DNA from: CBDFNN01 sp965250215
GTDB taxonomy: Bacteria; Bacteroidota; Rhodothermia; Rhodothermales; DATKEJ01
Length of the DNA stretch: 64,000 bases
Direction of reading: 5' to 3'
Assembly (NCBI GenBank): GCA_965250215.1
Contig: CBDFNN010000004.1
Coordinates: 4,154,001-4,218,000, forward strand
Shown: piece by piece, positions 8,505 to 16,548 of the stretch
Layout of the letters: each line of letters opens with the position of its first letter
Numbering within the stretch: position 1 is the stretch's first letter
Position numbers and translations under genes: made by a program
Notes under the pieces: model-generated
The model's input: only the letters and a program-made list of their open reading frames with translations
What the model was told of the DNA's origin: nothing
Database searches by the model: none

Positions 8505-10286
8505 TTAGGCTTCCATCATTTTATGTGAGAAGCGAAGGATGATAAATTCAGCTGGGCGTACGGCTGCGAGACCGATCTCAATAATCATGCGTCCGTTCAG
8601 GACGTCATCGGCTGTCATCGTCTCTCCAAGACCAACGTGGACAAAAAATGCCTCATCGGCTTTGGCACCCATTAGCGCACCGGCTCGCCACTGAAGGACG
8701 AGGAAATTTTCAATCATGGCTTTTACTTTGACCCAGGTGTTGGCATCGTTTGGTTCAAAGACAAATCGCTCCGACGCCTTTTTGATACTTTCTTCCACCA
8801 TGTTGAAAAAGCGCCTGACGGACACGTATTTCCATTCGCCGCTATTTCCGTCCAAGGTCCGGGCACCCCAAATCAGTGTGCCTCGTCCGGTGAAGGAACG
8901 GATGACGTTGATGGACTTTCCCGTACCATGCACGTTGAAGTTGTCGTTGTCGAAGTTGTCAATCTTCACCGACGGGCCGTTAACCATATTGACGCTCTCG
9001 TTGGCTGGTGATTTCCACACACCCCGGGCAGAGTCAACACGGGCATAAACTCCAGCAGCACTTGACGATGGAGGCATCGTAATTTTGAAACCGTTCAACA
9101 ATGCCTGGACTTCGGTTACGAATCCGTTGGTGTAGTATTGGGCGATTTCGGCATTATCACTCGGATCGATACCTGTTTCAGTGTTAATCTGAGTGAGTAT
9201 TGCTGACGAGGCCGTAACAAAATCGGAGCAGGCATCAGCCAGTTTTACGATTGCAGCTTGTATATCAACCGCCGTGTCATTGATGTCGATATTGTCGTCT
9301 TTTACCTCAGTCAATTTTGTTGACCCGTCGCCAAGTTCGGTTGTTACAAAACTCTCATCTTCCACCAATTTTAATGAGTCCTCCGAATGACGCAGCCCTT
9401 TGTCAGCGGCTGTCATCGCCGACTTCAAGTGACCGATCATTACTTTCTTTTCTTTCCCTGCCGCCTCAACAACAGCAAGATCAGCCGCATTCTTGGCTTT
9501 CACTACTTCTGCGTCATGTCCGGCAGCTGCGGCAAGGACGTCGAGGTCGGCCATGATCAAGTTGTGGAAAGGAGAACCTGCGTGAGAAAACTTTACTTTC
9601 TCACTCGCATAGGGCTGAACGAGAGCTGTATTTAGATAGGGGAAGTATGCGGCCCCGTACATCAGATTGTTGGTGCCAATGTTGTTTCGAAATTCCTCCG
9701 CCTCATTGTCCGAATTCAAGACATCGAAAATCCCAAAGCGATCTTTGAGGTCCGCACACTGCATCAACACCTCTTTATATAGATCGTACATCTGAGGACT
9801 CCCTAAGCGGTCTGCCTCCGGTATCACGATGAGTGTCACCTCATCGATCTTTCGGATAGCATCAAGACCAGCCTTCAATTCGTCGAAGTCATCGACCGAA
9901 TCCAAACTCGGTGTGGCGTTGGCACTATCGTAATCACCTACAGAAAGGATGTAGCAAGGTCCACCGCCATTGTAGAAGTACATCTCTAAGGCGTGATACA
10001 TTCTAAAGGGAGACTCCGGACCGTCAAAACCCACAGATTCCGGTGTATACGGCACGTCTGTATTCAAGGCAACTTGGAGGTCTTGAATTATTGCTCCACC
10101 ATAGAATTCTCTGTACTCCAGCATCGACTTGATGCGAGTCGGCACATTCAGGAGACTGGCTGCGTTTTCGTCTGCTGCCATTTCTGTGTAGCCAATAAAG
10201 GCAGGAATTGCGGTTTCTACCTGTGCAACGGATGGCGGTAGAAGGGAAATTTCCTTGACGTAAACGCCAGGTGTTTTATAGCTCAT
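8505..10286 (-). CDS. eCIS contractile sheath protein, long paralogue
   Basis: This 593-aa protein opens YKTPGVYVKEISLLPPSVAQVETAIPAFIG-like, split here as YKTPGVYVKEI and AIPAFIGYTE, and ends RPAEFIILRFSHKMMEA, both hallmarks of tail sheath proteins. The N-terminal 240 and C-terminal 190 residues align closely with the 477-aa sheath encoded just upstream. Residues about 244-400 are different: an Ala/Asp/Lys-rich, helix-prone segment roughly 100 residues longer than the matching part of the paralogue. This should be a surface domain of the sheath. The ATG overlaps the stop of the upstream sheath gene by 4 nt. It may form a distinct sheath layer or mix with the short form (Afp2-4 style). Confidence 0.93.
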   Translation of the reverse strand: MSYKTPGVYVKEISLLPPSVAQVETAIPAFIGYTEMAADENAASLLNVPTRIKSMLEYREFYGGAIIQDLQVALNTDVPYTPESVGFDGPESPFRMYHALEMYFYNGGGPCYILSVGDYDSANATPSLDSVDDFDELKAGLDAIRKIDEVTLIVIPEADRLGSPQMYDLYKEVLMQCADLKDRFGIFDVLNSDNEAEEFRNNIGTNNLMYGAAYFPYLNTALVQPYASEKVKFSHAGSPFHNLIMADLDVLAAAAGHDAEVVKAKNAADLAVVEAAGKEKKVMIGHLKSAMTAADKGLRHSEDSLKLVEDESFVTTELGDGSTKLTEVKDDNIDINDTAVDIQAAIVKLADACSDFVTASSAILTQINTETGIDPSDNAEIAQYYTNGFVTEVQALLNGFKITMPPSSSAAGVYARVDSARGVWKSPANESVNMVNGPSVKIDNFDNDNFNVHGTGKSINVIRSFTGRGTLIWGARTLDGNSGEWKYVSVRRFFNMVEESIKKASERFVFEPNDANTWVKVKAMIENFLVLQWRAGALMGAKADEAFFVHVGLGETMTADDVLNGRMIIEIGLAAVRPAEFIILRFSHKMMEA

Positions 10287-11716
10287 GATTCCATCATTTT
10301 GTGTGAGAAGCGGAGAATGATAAATTCAGCTGGTCTGACAACAGCCATTCCAATCTCAACTATGAGGCGGCCATTCAAGACATCGTCTGCTGTCATCGTT
10401 TCCCCCAGTCCGACTTTGACGAAAAATGCCTGCTCTGCCTTGGCGCCCATAAGCGCTCCCTCGCGCCATTGCAGGGTCAAGAAGTTCTCGATCATCGCTT
10501 TGATCTTGATCCAGGTGTTGGCATCGTTGGGCTCAAATACGAATCGTTCCGAAGCCTTTTTGACGGACTCTTCGACCATGTTGAAAAAGCGCCGAACCGA
10601 GATGTAGCGCCACTCATTGCTGTTTCCGTCAAGTGTCCTAGCACCCCAAACCATGGTGCCTTGCCCAGTAAAATATCGGATCGCGTTAATAGACTTACCG
10701 GTTCCATCCACGTTAAGACCATCCTGTTCAGAATTTTCTAGATGTACCGTGGGCTTTTTGACATAATTCAAGCTGACATTGGCGGGCGCCTTCCAAACTC
10801 CTCGAGATGAATCAACGGCAGCATAGACTCCAGCCATGGCTGAACTTGGCGGCATCGTCAAAGTAGCGTCTGTGATTAATTTTCGGATAGCGTAGTAGCT
10901 CTCGCGTTTGGCACCACCGTTTGCGTGAAACAGAGATTCGGCCTCTTTGGCTGAACGCAAAGGGTTCTCGAGAGAACTAAGCAGAGATTCCGGATGACGA
11001 AGAACCGTCACAGTTGCCAAGTCGACGGCGGAAACGGCAATTTCCTCTTCAGGCACATCGTGACTCAAAGATGTCCGGAGTCTTGGGTAGTAGGCCGCGC
11101 CATACATCAAATTGCTCGTGCCAATTGCGGTCCTGAAGGCTTGGGCTGATTCTCCCGCAGGATCAGTAAGATGTTCTACAGGAAGGACATCGCAGATAGC
11201 GAAGCGGTCTCCTAGATCGGCACATTGCTGCATAGCACTCACATATAGATTGTGATATGCTGTCCCATCAGCAATTGCACCAGCGTCTGGAAAAACGATT
11301 AGAGTCGGCTCGTCCTCTTTTTTCAAAAGTGTCAAAGCTCCAGTCAGAGCAGCAGGATCGATATCAGCCGCTACTATGCTTGAGGGACTGTTATAATTGC
11401 CGACCGAAATGATATAGCATGGACCACCACCATTTCCGAAATACATCTTCATGGCATAGTACATTTGGTGCACTGGCGAGGTATTTATCGTACCGGAGAC
11501 AGAGCCATCAGCGGCAACGGAAAAACCTGGAAGCTCCTTAGCCGAGCCACCAAATAAGACTTCATAGTCCACCATCGATTTTATTTTCTCCGGAGTAGCT
11601 GGACCTCGTTCCGTGTAGCCTATAAATGCCGGAATAGCTGTTTCAACCTGCGCCACGGATGGCGGAAATATGCTTATCTCTTCGACGTAGACTCCGGGAG
11701 TTTTGTAAGTAGCCAT
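10283..11716 (-). CDS. eCIS contractile sheath protein, short paralogue
   Basis: This 477-aa protein has the sheath N-terminus (TYKTPGVYVEEISIFPP, then AIPAFIGYTERG) and the conserved C-terminal domain (FVFEPNDANTWIKIKAMIE, then VRPAEFIILRFSHKMMES). The length is usual for Afp2/PVC2-like sheaths, and it lacks the large insertion seen in the next gene. On firing the sheath shortens and drives the tube and spike through the target envelope. It starts 11 nt after the 257-aa unknown gene and overlaps the second sheath by 4 nt. DNA similarity in the last about 300 nt of both sheath genes points to a gene duplication. Confidence 0.95.
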   Translation of the reverse strand: MATYKTPGVYVEEISIFPPSVAQVETAIPAFIGYTERGPATPEKIKSMVDYEVLFGGSAKELPGFSVAADGSVSGTINTSPVHQMYYAMKMYFGNGGGPCYIISVGNYNSPSSIVAADIDPAALTGALTLLKKEDEPTLIVFPDAGAIADGTAYHNLYVSAMQQCADLGDRFAICDVLPVEHLTDPAGESAQAFRTAIGTSNLMYGAAYYPRLRTSLSHDVPEEEIAVSAVDLATVTVLRHPESLLSSLENPLRSAKEAESLFHANGGAKRESYYAIRKLITDATLTMPPSSAMAGVYAAVDSSRGVWKAPANVSLNYVKKPTVHLENSEQDGLNVDGTGKSINAIRYFTGQGTMVWGARTLDGNSNEWRYISVRRFFNMVEESVKKASERFVFEPNDANTWIKIKAMIENFLTLQWREGALMGAKAEQAFFVKVGLGETMTADDVLNGRLIVEIGMAVVRPAEFIILRFSHKMMES

Positions 11717-11727
11717 GAGCTTAACTT

Positions 11728-12501
11728 TTATTTGCGTTTGAAAATGATCTGGTATTCTCGTCCGGTATCAGCGGGAGCGGCGGTCTGGGCAGAATCCCAG
11801 TAAATATCTAGGACACCGTTTATAGATTGCTTGCTGAGAAAATCACTCAGATAAATCGAGGTGGGTGCAGGCGACGCTTTGTCTGACTCTAGGACAAAAG
11901 GCCCTTCTTCACCGATGAATTCTGACGAGTGGAGAATGGGATCGTTCATTCTCACAGATATTGTATCAAGACTATCGGGATTGTCTATTGCGACTGTTTG
12001 AAGGACGTCCTGTGGCGTGAACTTTTCCTTTATCCGCCATTCAGTCGGTGGATCTGCCATAGATAGATCTGTATTAACAACGAAGCTTTGAGGATGAACT
12101 TTGGTCGTGTCATCATCTTCGAAACTTGTGCCACTGGTCAAATGCCCCGCAGAGGCTGTCGTGATCAATCCAGAATTGGTAAGGTTGTCAAGATAGAATT
12201 GAGGACTTGTAGTACCATCTGCATCATAGATGTCAAAAAATCGGTTCTCTTTCACCTTGATGCTAAAAGAGAATCTCGTTCTCTTGGAAATTGGAGATTG
12301 AAGCGATTCGCTTGCCAATTCTGAGACTCTGTAATAGGTATCAAATCCATTTGGACGAGCTCTAAAAACGATATGATGATTCCGAAATAGCTCGAGACAA
12401 TCCGCACTAGGTCTGAAAGAGAGATGCCTGATTTCGAGATCGGTGACATCTTCCTTGACTCTGACACTGATAAAGCGCTTGTATGTCAAAACGAATCCCA
12501 T
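11728..12501 (-). CDS. Unknown eCIS operon protein (257 aa)
   Basis: I do not recognise a family. The protein has 257 residues, no signal peptide and no membrane segment, and looks beta-rich. Readable pieces are SVRVKEDVTDLEIRHLSFRPS, FSFSIKVKENRFFDIYDADG and a C-terminal NGVLDIYWDSAQ followed by REYQIIFKRK. It is embedded in the operon between the DUF4255 gene (1-nt overlap) and the first sheath gene (11-nt gap). It is therefore likely a structural or assembly protein made together with sheath. Related Bacteroidota eCIS clusters often carry a protein of this size here, but I cannot name a function. Confidence 0.6.
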   Translation of the reverse strand: MGFVLTYKRFISVRVKEDVTDLEIRHLSFRPSADCLELFRNHHIVFRARPNGFDTYYRVSELASESLQSPISKRTRFSFSIKVKENRFFDIYDADGTTSPQFYLDNLTNSGLITTASAGHLTSGTSFEDDDTTKVHPQSFVVNTDLSMADPPTEWRIKEKFTPQDVLQTVAIDNPDSLDTISVRMNDPILHSSEFIGEEGPFVLESDKASPAPTSIYLSDFLSKQSINGVLDIYWDSAQTAAPADTGREYQIIFKRK

Positions 12502-13064
12502 CAGATACTGACCCCACTATCTAACTGGATCGAGCTAACCTCTGGTGCATCGGATTGCTCATTACGCTGAAGTTTTACAACACGAATTTTATAGAGAACG
12601 GAGGGATAATGATTTCCTCCAAGAACAGACCAAATATGATTTAGCTGTTCAAAGTTTGTGTTGTATAGCTCAAATACCAAGCGATCAATAGGCGGATTGA
12701 AAAGCTGAGTGTCTGTTACCTCGGTGAAGGAGAACCATCGTTTAGTCTGGAAAAAACTCACCAATTCCGAAAGCTTTGTAATACTCGTATTGTAATTCGT
12801 AAGCCGAAAAGCGAAGAGCACGTAGAGATTGAGAACAACCGGGGGTTCTATTCTGCGAAGTTGGTTATTCACACGTTCGTAGTTCGGTTGATTCTTCAAA
12901 GTTGACTCCTCTTCGATATTGATGATGGAATAGAAGAGCCCCTCTCGCTGCGTATTGCTTTGAAGTGTGTGCAGATTGTCAGCAATGATCTCGTCGCTGT
13001 CGAGATTCAGATTTGGGTCAGCACTGAGCTGATCATGGATGAACTGTAAGGTTTGCTCAATCAT
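12501..13064 (-). CDS. DUF4255 protein, eCIS tail terminator/cap, Afp16-like
   Basis: This 187-aa protein matches the DUF4255 pattern: MIEQTLQFIHDQLSAD at the N-terminus, a central PPVVLNLYVLFAFRL strand, YNTSITKLSELVSFFQTKRWFS and FELYNTNFEQLNHIWSVLGG followed by YPSVLYKIRVV. DUF4255 proteins are the Afp16/Pvc16-like cap that ends tube and sheath polymerisation. In Bacteroidota clusters this gene usually comes first, as it nearly does here. Its start overlaps the preceding 100-aa gene by 4 nt and its stop overlaps the following gene by 1 nt. Confidence 0.92.
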   Translation of the reverse strand: MIEQTLQFIHDQLSADPNLNLDSDEIIADNLHTLQSNTQREGLFYSIINIEEESTLKNQPNYERVNNQLRRIEPPVVLNLYVLFAFRLTNYNTSITKLSELVSFFQTKRWFSFTEVTDTQLFNPPIDRLVFELYNTNFEQLNHIWSVLGGNHYPSVLYKIRVVKLQRNEQSDAPEVSSIQLDSGVSI

Positions 13065-13363
13065 CCTGTCATCTGTTTAAAAACCATTTGGAAGTCTCCC
13101 TCATCAATCATTTCCTCAATAACATCCGCAACATGGACATATGTAAGCTCCTTGACCAATACGAGATTTTGAAAATGGAGATAGTGTTTAGGCGCATCTT
13201 CGACCCCTCCATCCAGATTTAGCAAATCTCGCATCCGATCAAAGGAGCAGAAGGTTGCTACATATTTATTACCGTCTTTCATTTCGACAATGGCATCAGT
13301 CTCACTAATTTGGTCGTCTTCTGGAGAGGATGTGAGTAGATAAAAGGAAGATCTGGCAATCAT
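13061..13363 (-). CDS. Unknown 100-aa protein, first gene of the eCIS operon
   Basis: This is the first gene of the operon, with ATG at 13363. The product is short, acidic and soluble: ARSSFYLLTSSPEDDQ, a central MKDGNKYVATFCSFDRMRDLL and a C-terminal VHVADVIEEMIDEGDFQMVF. I do not recognise it. The 4-nt overlap with the DUF4255 gene implies coupled translation, so an assembly or regulatory role in particle formation is a fair guess but no more. It lies about 70 bp downstream of the putative LytTR operator. Confidence 0.6.
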   Translation of the reverse strand: MIARSSFYLLTSSPEDDQISETDAIVEMKDGNKYVATFCSFDRMRDLLNLDGGVEDAPKHYLHFQNLVLVKELTYVHVADVIEEMIDEGDFQMVFKQMTG

Positions 13364-13758
13364 TCATTCGCTTGTGTGACCGAAAAAGAATGAAAGCAAG
13401 GTCGAAGCGATTTGGTGGGTGGGCAAGCTCTATCAGACAAACGGTAGGTCTGATCGGACGAACGGGAATCAAAACGTCAGATTGTCGGAATATTTGTTTG
13501 TAAGACATAAAGCGCTCGGATTGAGCCTAGCATCGCCCTGAATTCTGCTGTTCCGAATATCTGATGGTCTGATTTCAGTATATTTATCGCTTAGACTAGT
13601 ACACATCGTCAAGACGAGTTGCTTTCTCTGTCATCCAGCTTGAGACACCCGACTTGACATCTATTTGAACTGAATTAGCCGGGTGGATGCTACACCACAT
13701 CGTCAGGCTATTCAATGGTGCACACGAGGTCATAGAGATATGACTTCTATCAAGCCCG
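13364..13758. other. Intergenic control region between the eCIS operon and its divergent regulator
   Basis: This 395-nt non-coding stretch separates two divergent transcripts. It holds the 9-12-9 direct repeat described separately, two GGTCTGAT words (about 13447 and 13568) and otherwise unremarkable AT-moderate sequence. I do not see a convincing promoter hexamer pair or a gene. Promoters for both directions should lie here. Confidence 0.6.
13436..13465. promoter_or_regulatory. Candidate LytTR operator: 9-bp direct repeats at 21-bp spacing
   Basis: GACAAACGG (13436-13444) and GACGAACGG (13457-13465) differ by one base and are separated by exactly 12 bp, so their start-to-start distance is 21 bp, two helical turns. 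LytTR regulators such as AgrA and ComE bind two 9-bp direct repeats with a 12-bp spacer. The site is about 70 bp upstream of the first eCIS gene and about 290 bp upstream of the divergent LytTR gene. Its geometry is seen directly; binding is inferred. Confidence 0.55.
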
Positions 13759-14496
13759 GTGCTTGTAATCGAGACGCTCGTCGTACATAGCCCATCTCAG
13801 ATGGAGGAGTCTCTCCTCTTCAAACTCAAGACGCACTGTCCCGAACTCCAGGTATTCAACGTTCAGACAGAAGATCGAGCTATTCCCTTGCTAACTCAGA
13901 ATCACGTGAAATTGCTCTTTTATGAGATGGACTCGGAGAAAAGAGACAGTTCTGACTTTCTTGATCAAATCGCGGAGGCAGGTATCGATACGATCCTTCT
14001 TTCAATGGAGGAGATAGATTCCAATATCTGCCAACACAGTTTCGTAAGTGGCTTCGTTCAAGAACCAATAAGCACCACAGACCTTCTCATTACTGTCAAA
14101 AATGTGGTCGACAAAATGCATTTAAGGGAAATGTTTTCCGAAGCCTCTTTTTCTGGAACGGAGTGCGTCAAAGACATCATTGGTATCCCAACAATTGAAG
14201 GATTTGAATATTTGCACACGGGGTCTATCGTCCGATGTGAAGGGCTTCAAAAGTGCACGCGGGTCATTACGACGGATCGAAAGGATATTATTAGCGCTTA
14301 CCCAATTGGTGTCTTCAGGCCTCTCTTAGCAGACCATGGATTTTATTCCATCCATCGGTCACACTTTATCAATTTGAATAAGGTGACTCGATACACACGA
14401 GATGGGTTTGTTTGGCTCAGCGACGGATCACAGGTGCCCCTAGCAAGGAGGAAGAAAATCGAGTTTCTCTCTCTATGGAAACAGGTGGCTAGATAA
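13759..14496 (+). CDS. LytTR-family DNA-binding regulator with degenerate receiver domain
   Basis: This is a 245-aa protein from a GTG start at 13759; an in-frame stop lies just upstream. The C-terminal about 100 residues are a LytTR domain (GIPTIEGFEYL, GSIVRCEG, GFYSIHRSHFINLNKVTRY, GSQVPLARRKK). Residues 1-120 have the layout of a response-regulator receiver, but the acidic pair at the end of strand 1 is His-Ser (residues 10-11). The phospho-acceptor position reads LLFYEMD, with Glu56 in place of Asp, and the switch lysine before Pro is Glu (GFVQEP). It is therefore unlikely to be phosphorylated. Glu56 may mimic the active state. It is divergent to the eCIS operon and is probably its regulator. 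Confidence 0.85.
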   Translation: MLVIETLVVHSPSQMEESLLFKLKTHCPELQVFNVQTEDRAIPLLTQNHVKLLFYEMDSEKRDSSDFLDQIAEAGIDTILLSMEEIDSNICQHSFVSGFVQEPISTTDLLITVKNVVDKMHLREMFSEASFSGTECVKDIIGIPTIEGFEYLHTGSIVRCEGLQKCTRVITTDRKDIISAYPIGVFRPLLADHGFYSIHRSHFINLNKVTRYTRDGFVWLSDGSQVPLARRKKIEFLSLWKQVAR

Positions 14497-14599
14497 CTCT
14501 GAAGAAAGGGCTGAATCCGAATCCATTTGAGCTCGCTTTTTCAAAAGAACAATTATCTTGGCAAGCGCCTAGGAATGTTAGTCGAGAGACAGGAGTCTT

Positions 14600-15010
14600 C
14601 TAAGAGATCTTCTCCTTGACTCTCACGTCCCAAGAAAGCATGGACTCGACGTCTACATAATCTGACCCGTCTGCATCTACAAATTCGTAGTCGCCTTGAT
14701 GACGTTGCATTGAAGACAGTCTCCTCCACTTTGTGTCCTGCTCATCAACAAACTCTTTGGGATAAGGATCTTCAATTTTATAGGAAGGATGGTATTCTTT
14801 ATAGACCTTTGATGCCTCATAAAGGGCCGCACGTCTAGCACCAGGTCTTGTTGCGCTTACTCCTTCTACACTAAAAGGAGCGACAGTAATAATCGCCTTG
14901 GCTTCGTTTGGATCTGAACCGTCCTCCTCTGGATCATTGTACTCGGGTCGCATGACTTTGAAGTCATCCGGGTGAGGATAGGCACTACGTTCAGTGGAGT
15001 CGTCTCTCAT
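14600..15010 (-). CDS. Unknown acidic 136-aa protein
   Basis: This short, soluble, strongly charged protein has no signal peptide or membrane segment (RSAYPHPDDFKVMRPEYN, AIITVAPFSVEGVSATRPG, WRRLSSMQRHQGDYEFVD). I do not recognise it. It is convergent with the LytTR regulator, about 100 nt away, and is not part of the eCIS operon strand run. The ATG at 15010 is followed by sensible coding composition, but with no homologue in mind the gene remains a prediction. An eCIS cargo or accessory role is possible only by proximity. Confidence 0.5.
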   Translation of the reverse strand: MRDDSTERSAYPHPDDFKVMRPEYNDPEEDGSDPNEAKAIITVAPFSVEGVSATRPGARRAALYEASKVYKEYHPSYKIEDPYPKEFVDEQDTKWRRLSSMQRHQGDYEFVDADGSDYVDVESMLSWDVRVKEKIS

Positions 15011-15222
15011 CGTTTAGTCTTATTGGGTTTCAAGATCTTCAGATCCATTGTCTTTCCGATTACAACACAAAATGGTCGCATCGGAATAGTAAGTAAAGGT
15101 ACTCACAAGAAGACAATCTTCAATTATTGTCGAACGGACTTGTTTCGATATTTTCCATCGGAAGCCATATTTGGATCATTAAATCAGGCCTTGCTATTCT
15201 AAAAGCTGTCTTCATCTACACC

Positions 15223-16548
15223 TCACCACGATAGCAGCAGCATTCTGGTCTGACTATGTTCATCTACTCTCATTGTAAGAGAGTATTGACCCGGACTTAG
15301 ACCTTCGCTATGAAATGTGAATTGACTCTCCCCTGCCTGCTGACCAATAATCTCGAATTTTCTCACAACCCTGCCTAGGATATCCCTTATTTCAAATTGA
15401 AGATCTGATTGTCGACCGAGACGAAAAGGAATTGTGGTCGAATAGGAGAACGGGTTGGGATAATTTGACTCCAAGGAATTTCCTTGGCTCGCAAAAGCAT
15501 CGTCGCTTATCCCAACGTTCAAGGGCATTCCGACGGCCGTTATACCAGCATTGGCAAAGCCAGGAAGGCTAAATTGACCTCCAACATACAGAGCGCCAGG
15601 ACTGGCGAACAAGGCATAGACTGGGCCATTTAGACCACCCATCGGTTGAGACCAGGCCGATCCGTCCCAAACTGCGATTCTGTTTGCATCTGCCTGTGTA
15701 GCCCAGATGGAATTGAAATCGCCACCTGCCCAAAGTCTGCTGTCGAAAACGCCAAGAGCGAAAACATTTCCAGAAAGACTGCCTCCAAGACTAGACCAAT
15801 TAGTTCCGTCCCAGCTCGCGACTCTGACTGAATTTACAGCATTGCCCGCCATGTTGAACTGTCCGCCGATTATCAATTTACCATCGTACTCTATCATTGA
15901 CCAAACGGCAGCATCAGTGCCAATTCCCAGAGTGGACCAGTTTGAGCCGTCCCACTTTGCAATTTTGTGTGGCTGACCTCCCCCGTCGTCAAAGAAGCGA
16001 CCACCCGCATGTAGCTCTCCTCCAAATATGCCCAGAGAGAAAACGGTGTCATTGAATCCGGAGCCAAAGCTTTGCCAGATCGATCCATCCCAAGAGGCAA
16101 TTTTATTCGCCGCCACGCTTCCAACTTCTGTGAATGCTCCTCCAACAATCACTTTACCATCAAACTCCAGAAGAACGAGAGAAGTACTATTCGTGCCTCC
16201 ACCAACGCCCGACCAGGACGAGCCATCCCACATTGCAATATGATTACCTGGTGAACTGAAACTTCCAACGGCATAAAGATTCCCTCCAAAAATTAAGAGA
16301 TCGTTCACCGTTCCGTTCGTACCCGCACCAAGAGCGGACCATTGCGTACCATCCCACATCGCTACGTTGCTGGCAGCCACACCATCTGCCGATGCAAAAG
16401 TACCAGCTGCATAACTGACACCATTTTGAGTGTCTTCAAGAACTGCTTCCACATCACCATCTATTCCCTGTCCGAAATTGTACCATGTCTGCGCCAGACA
16501 TGTATTGACACTGAAAATGAAGAAGAGGGCTAGATATAATTTTTTCAT
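15223..16548 (-). CDS. Secreted WDG-repeat beta-propeller with T9SS C-terminal sorting domain
   Basis: This 441-aa protein has a clear signal peptide (MKKLYLALFFIFSVNTCLAQ). The body contains six repeats about 45 residues apart built on a WDGxxWSxLGxG motif followed by a VGGxF strand, which predicts a beta-propeller of six or seven blades. The last about 85 residues are a type A T9SS sorting domain: NYPNPFSYSTTIPFRLG, then IRDILGRVVRKFE, then LSPGQYSLTMRVD. The protein should be exported across the outer membrane by the type IX system and be released or attached at the surface. The ligand is unknown. It is the clearest lineage marker in the window. Confidence 0.9.
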   Translation of the reverse strand: MKKLYLALFFIFSVNTCLAQTWYNFGQGIDGDVEAVLEDTQNGVSYAAGTFASADGVAASNVAMWDGTQWSALGAGTNGTVNDLLIFGGNLYAVGSFSSPGNHIAMWDGSSWSGVGGGTNSTSLVLLEFDGKVIVGGAFTEVGSVAANKIASWDGSIWQSFGSGFNDTVFSLGIFGGELHAGGRFFDDGGGQPHKIAKWDGSNWSTLGIGTDAAVWSMIEYDGKLIIGGQFNMAGNAVNSVRVASWDGTNWSSLGGSLSGNVFALGVFDSRLWAGGDFNSIWATQADANRIAVWDGSAWSQPMGGLNGPVYALFASPGALYVGGQFSLPGFANAGITAVGMPLNVGISDDAFASQGNSLESNYPNPFSYSTTIPFRLGRQSDLQFEIRDILGRVVRKFEIIGQQAGESQFTFHSEGLSPGQYSLTMRVDEHSQTRMLLLSW

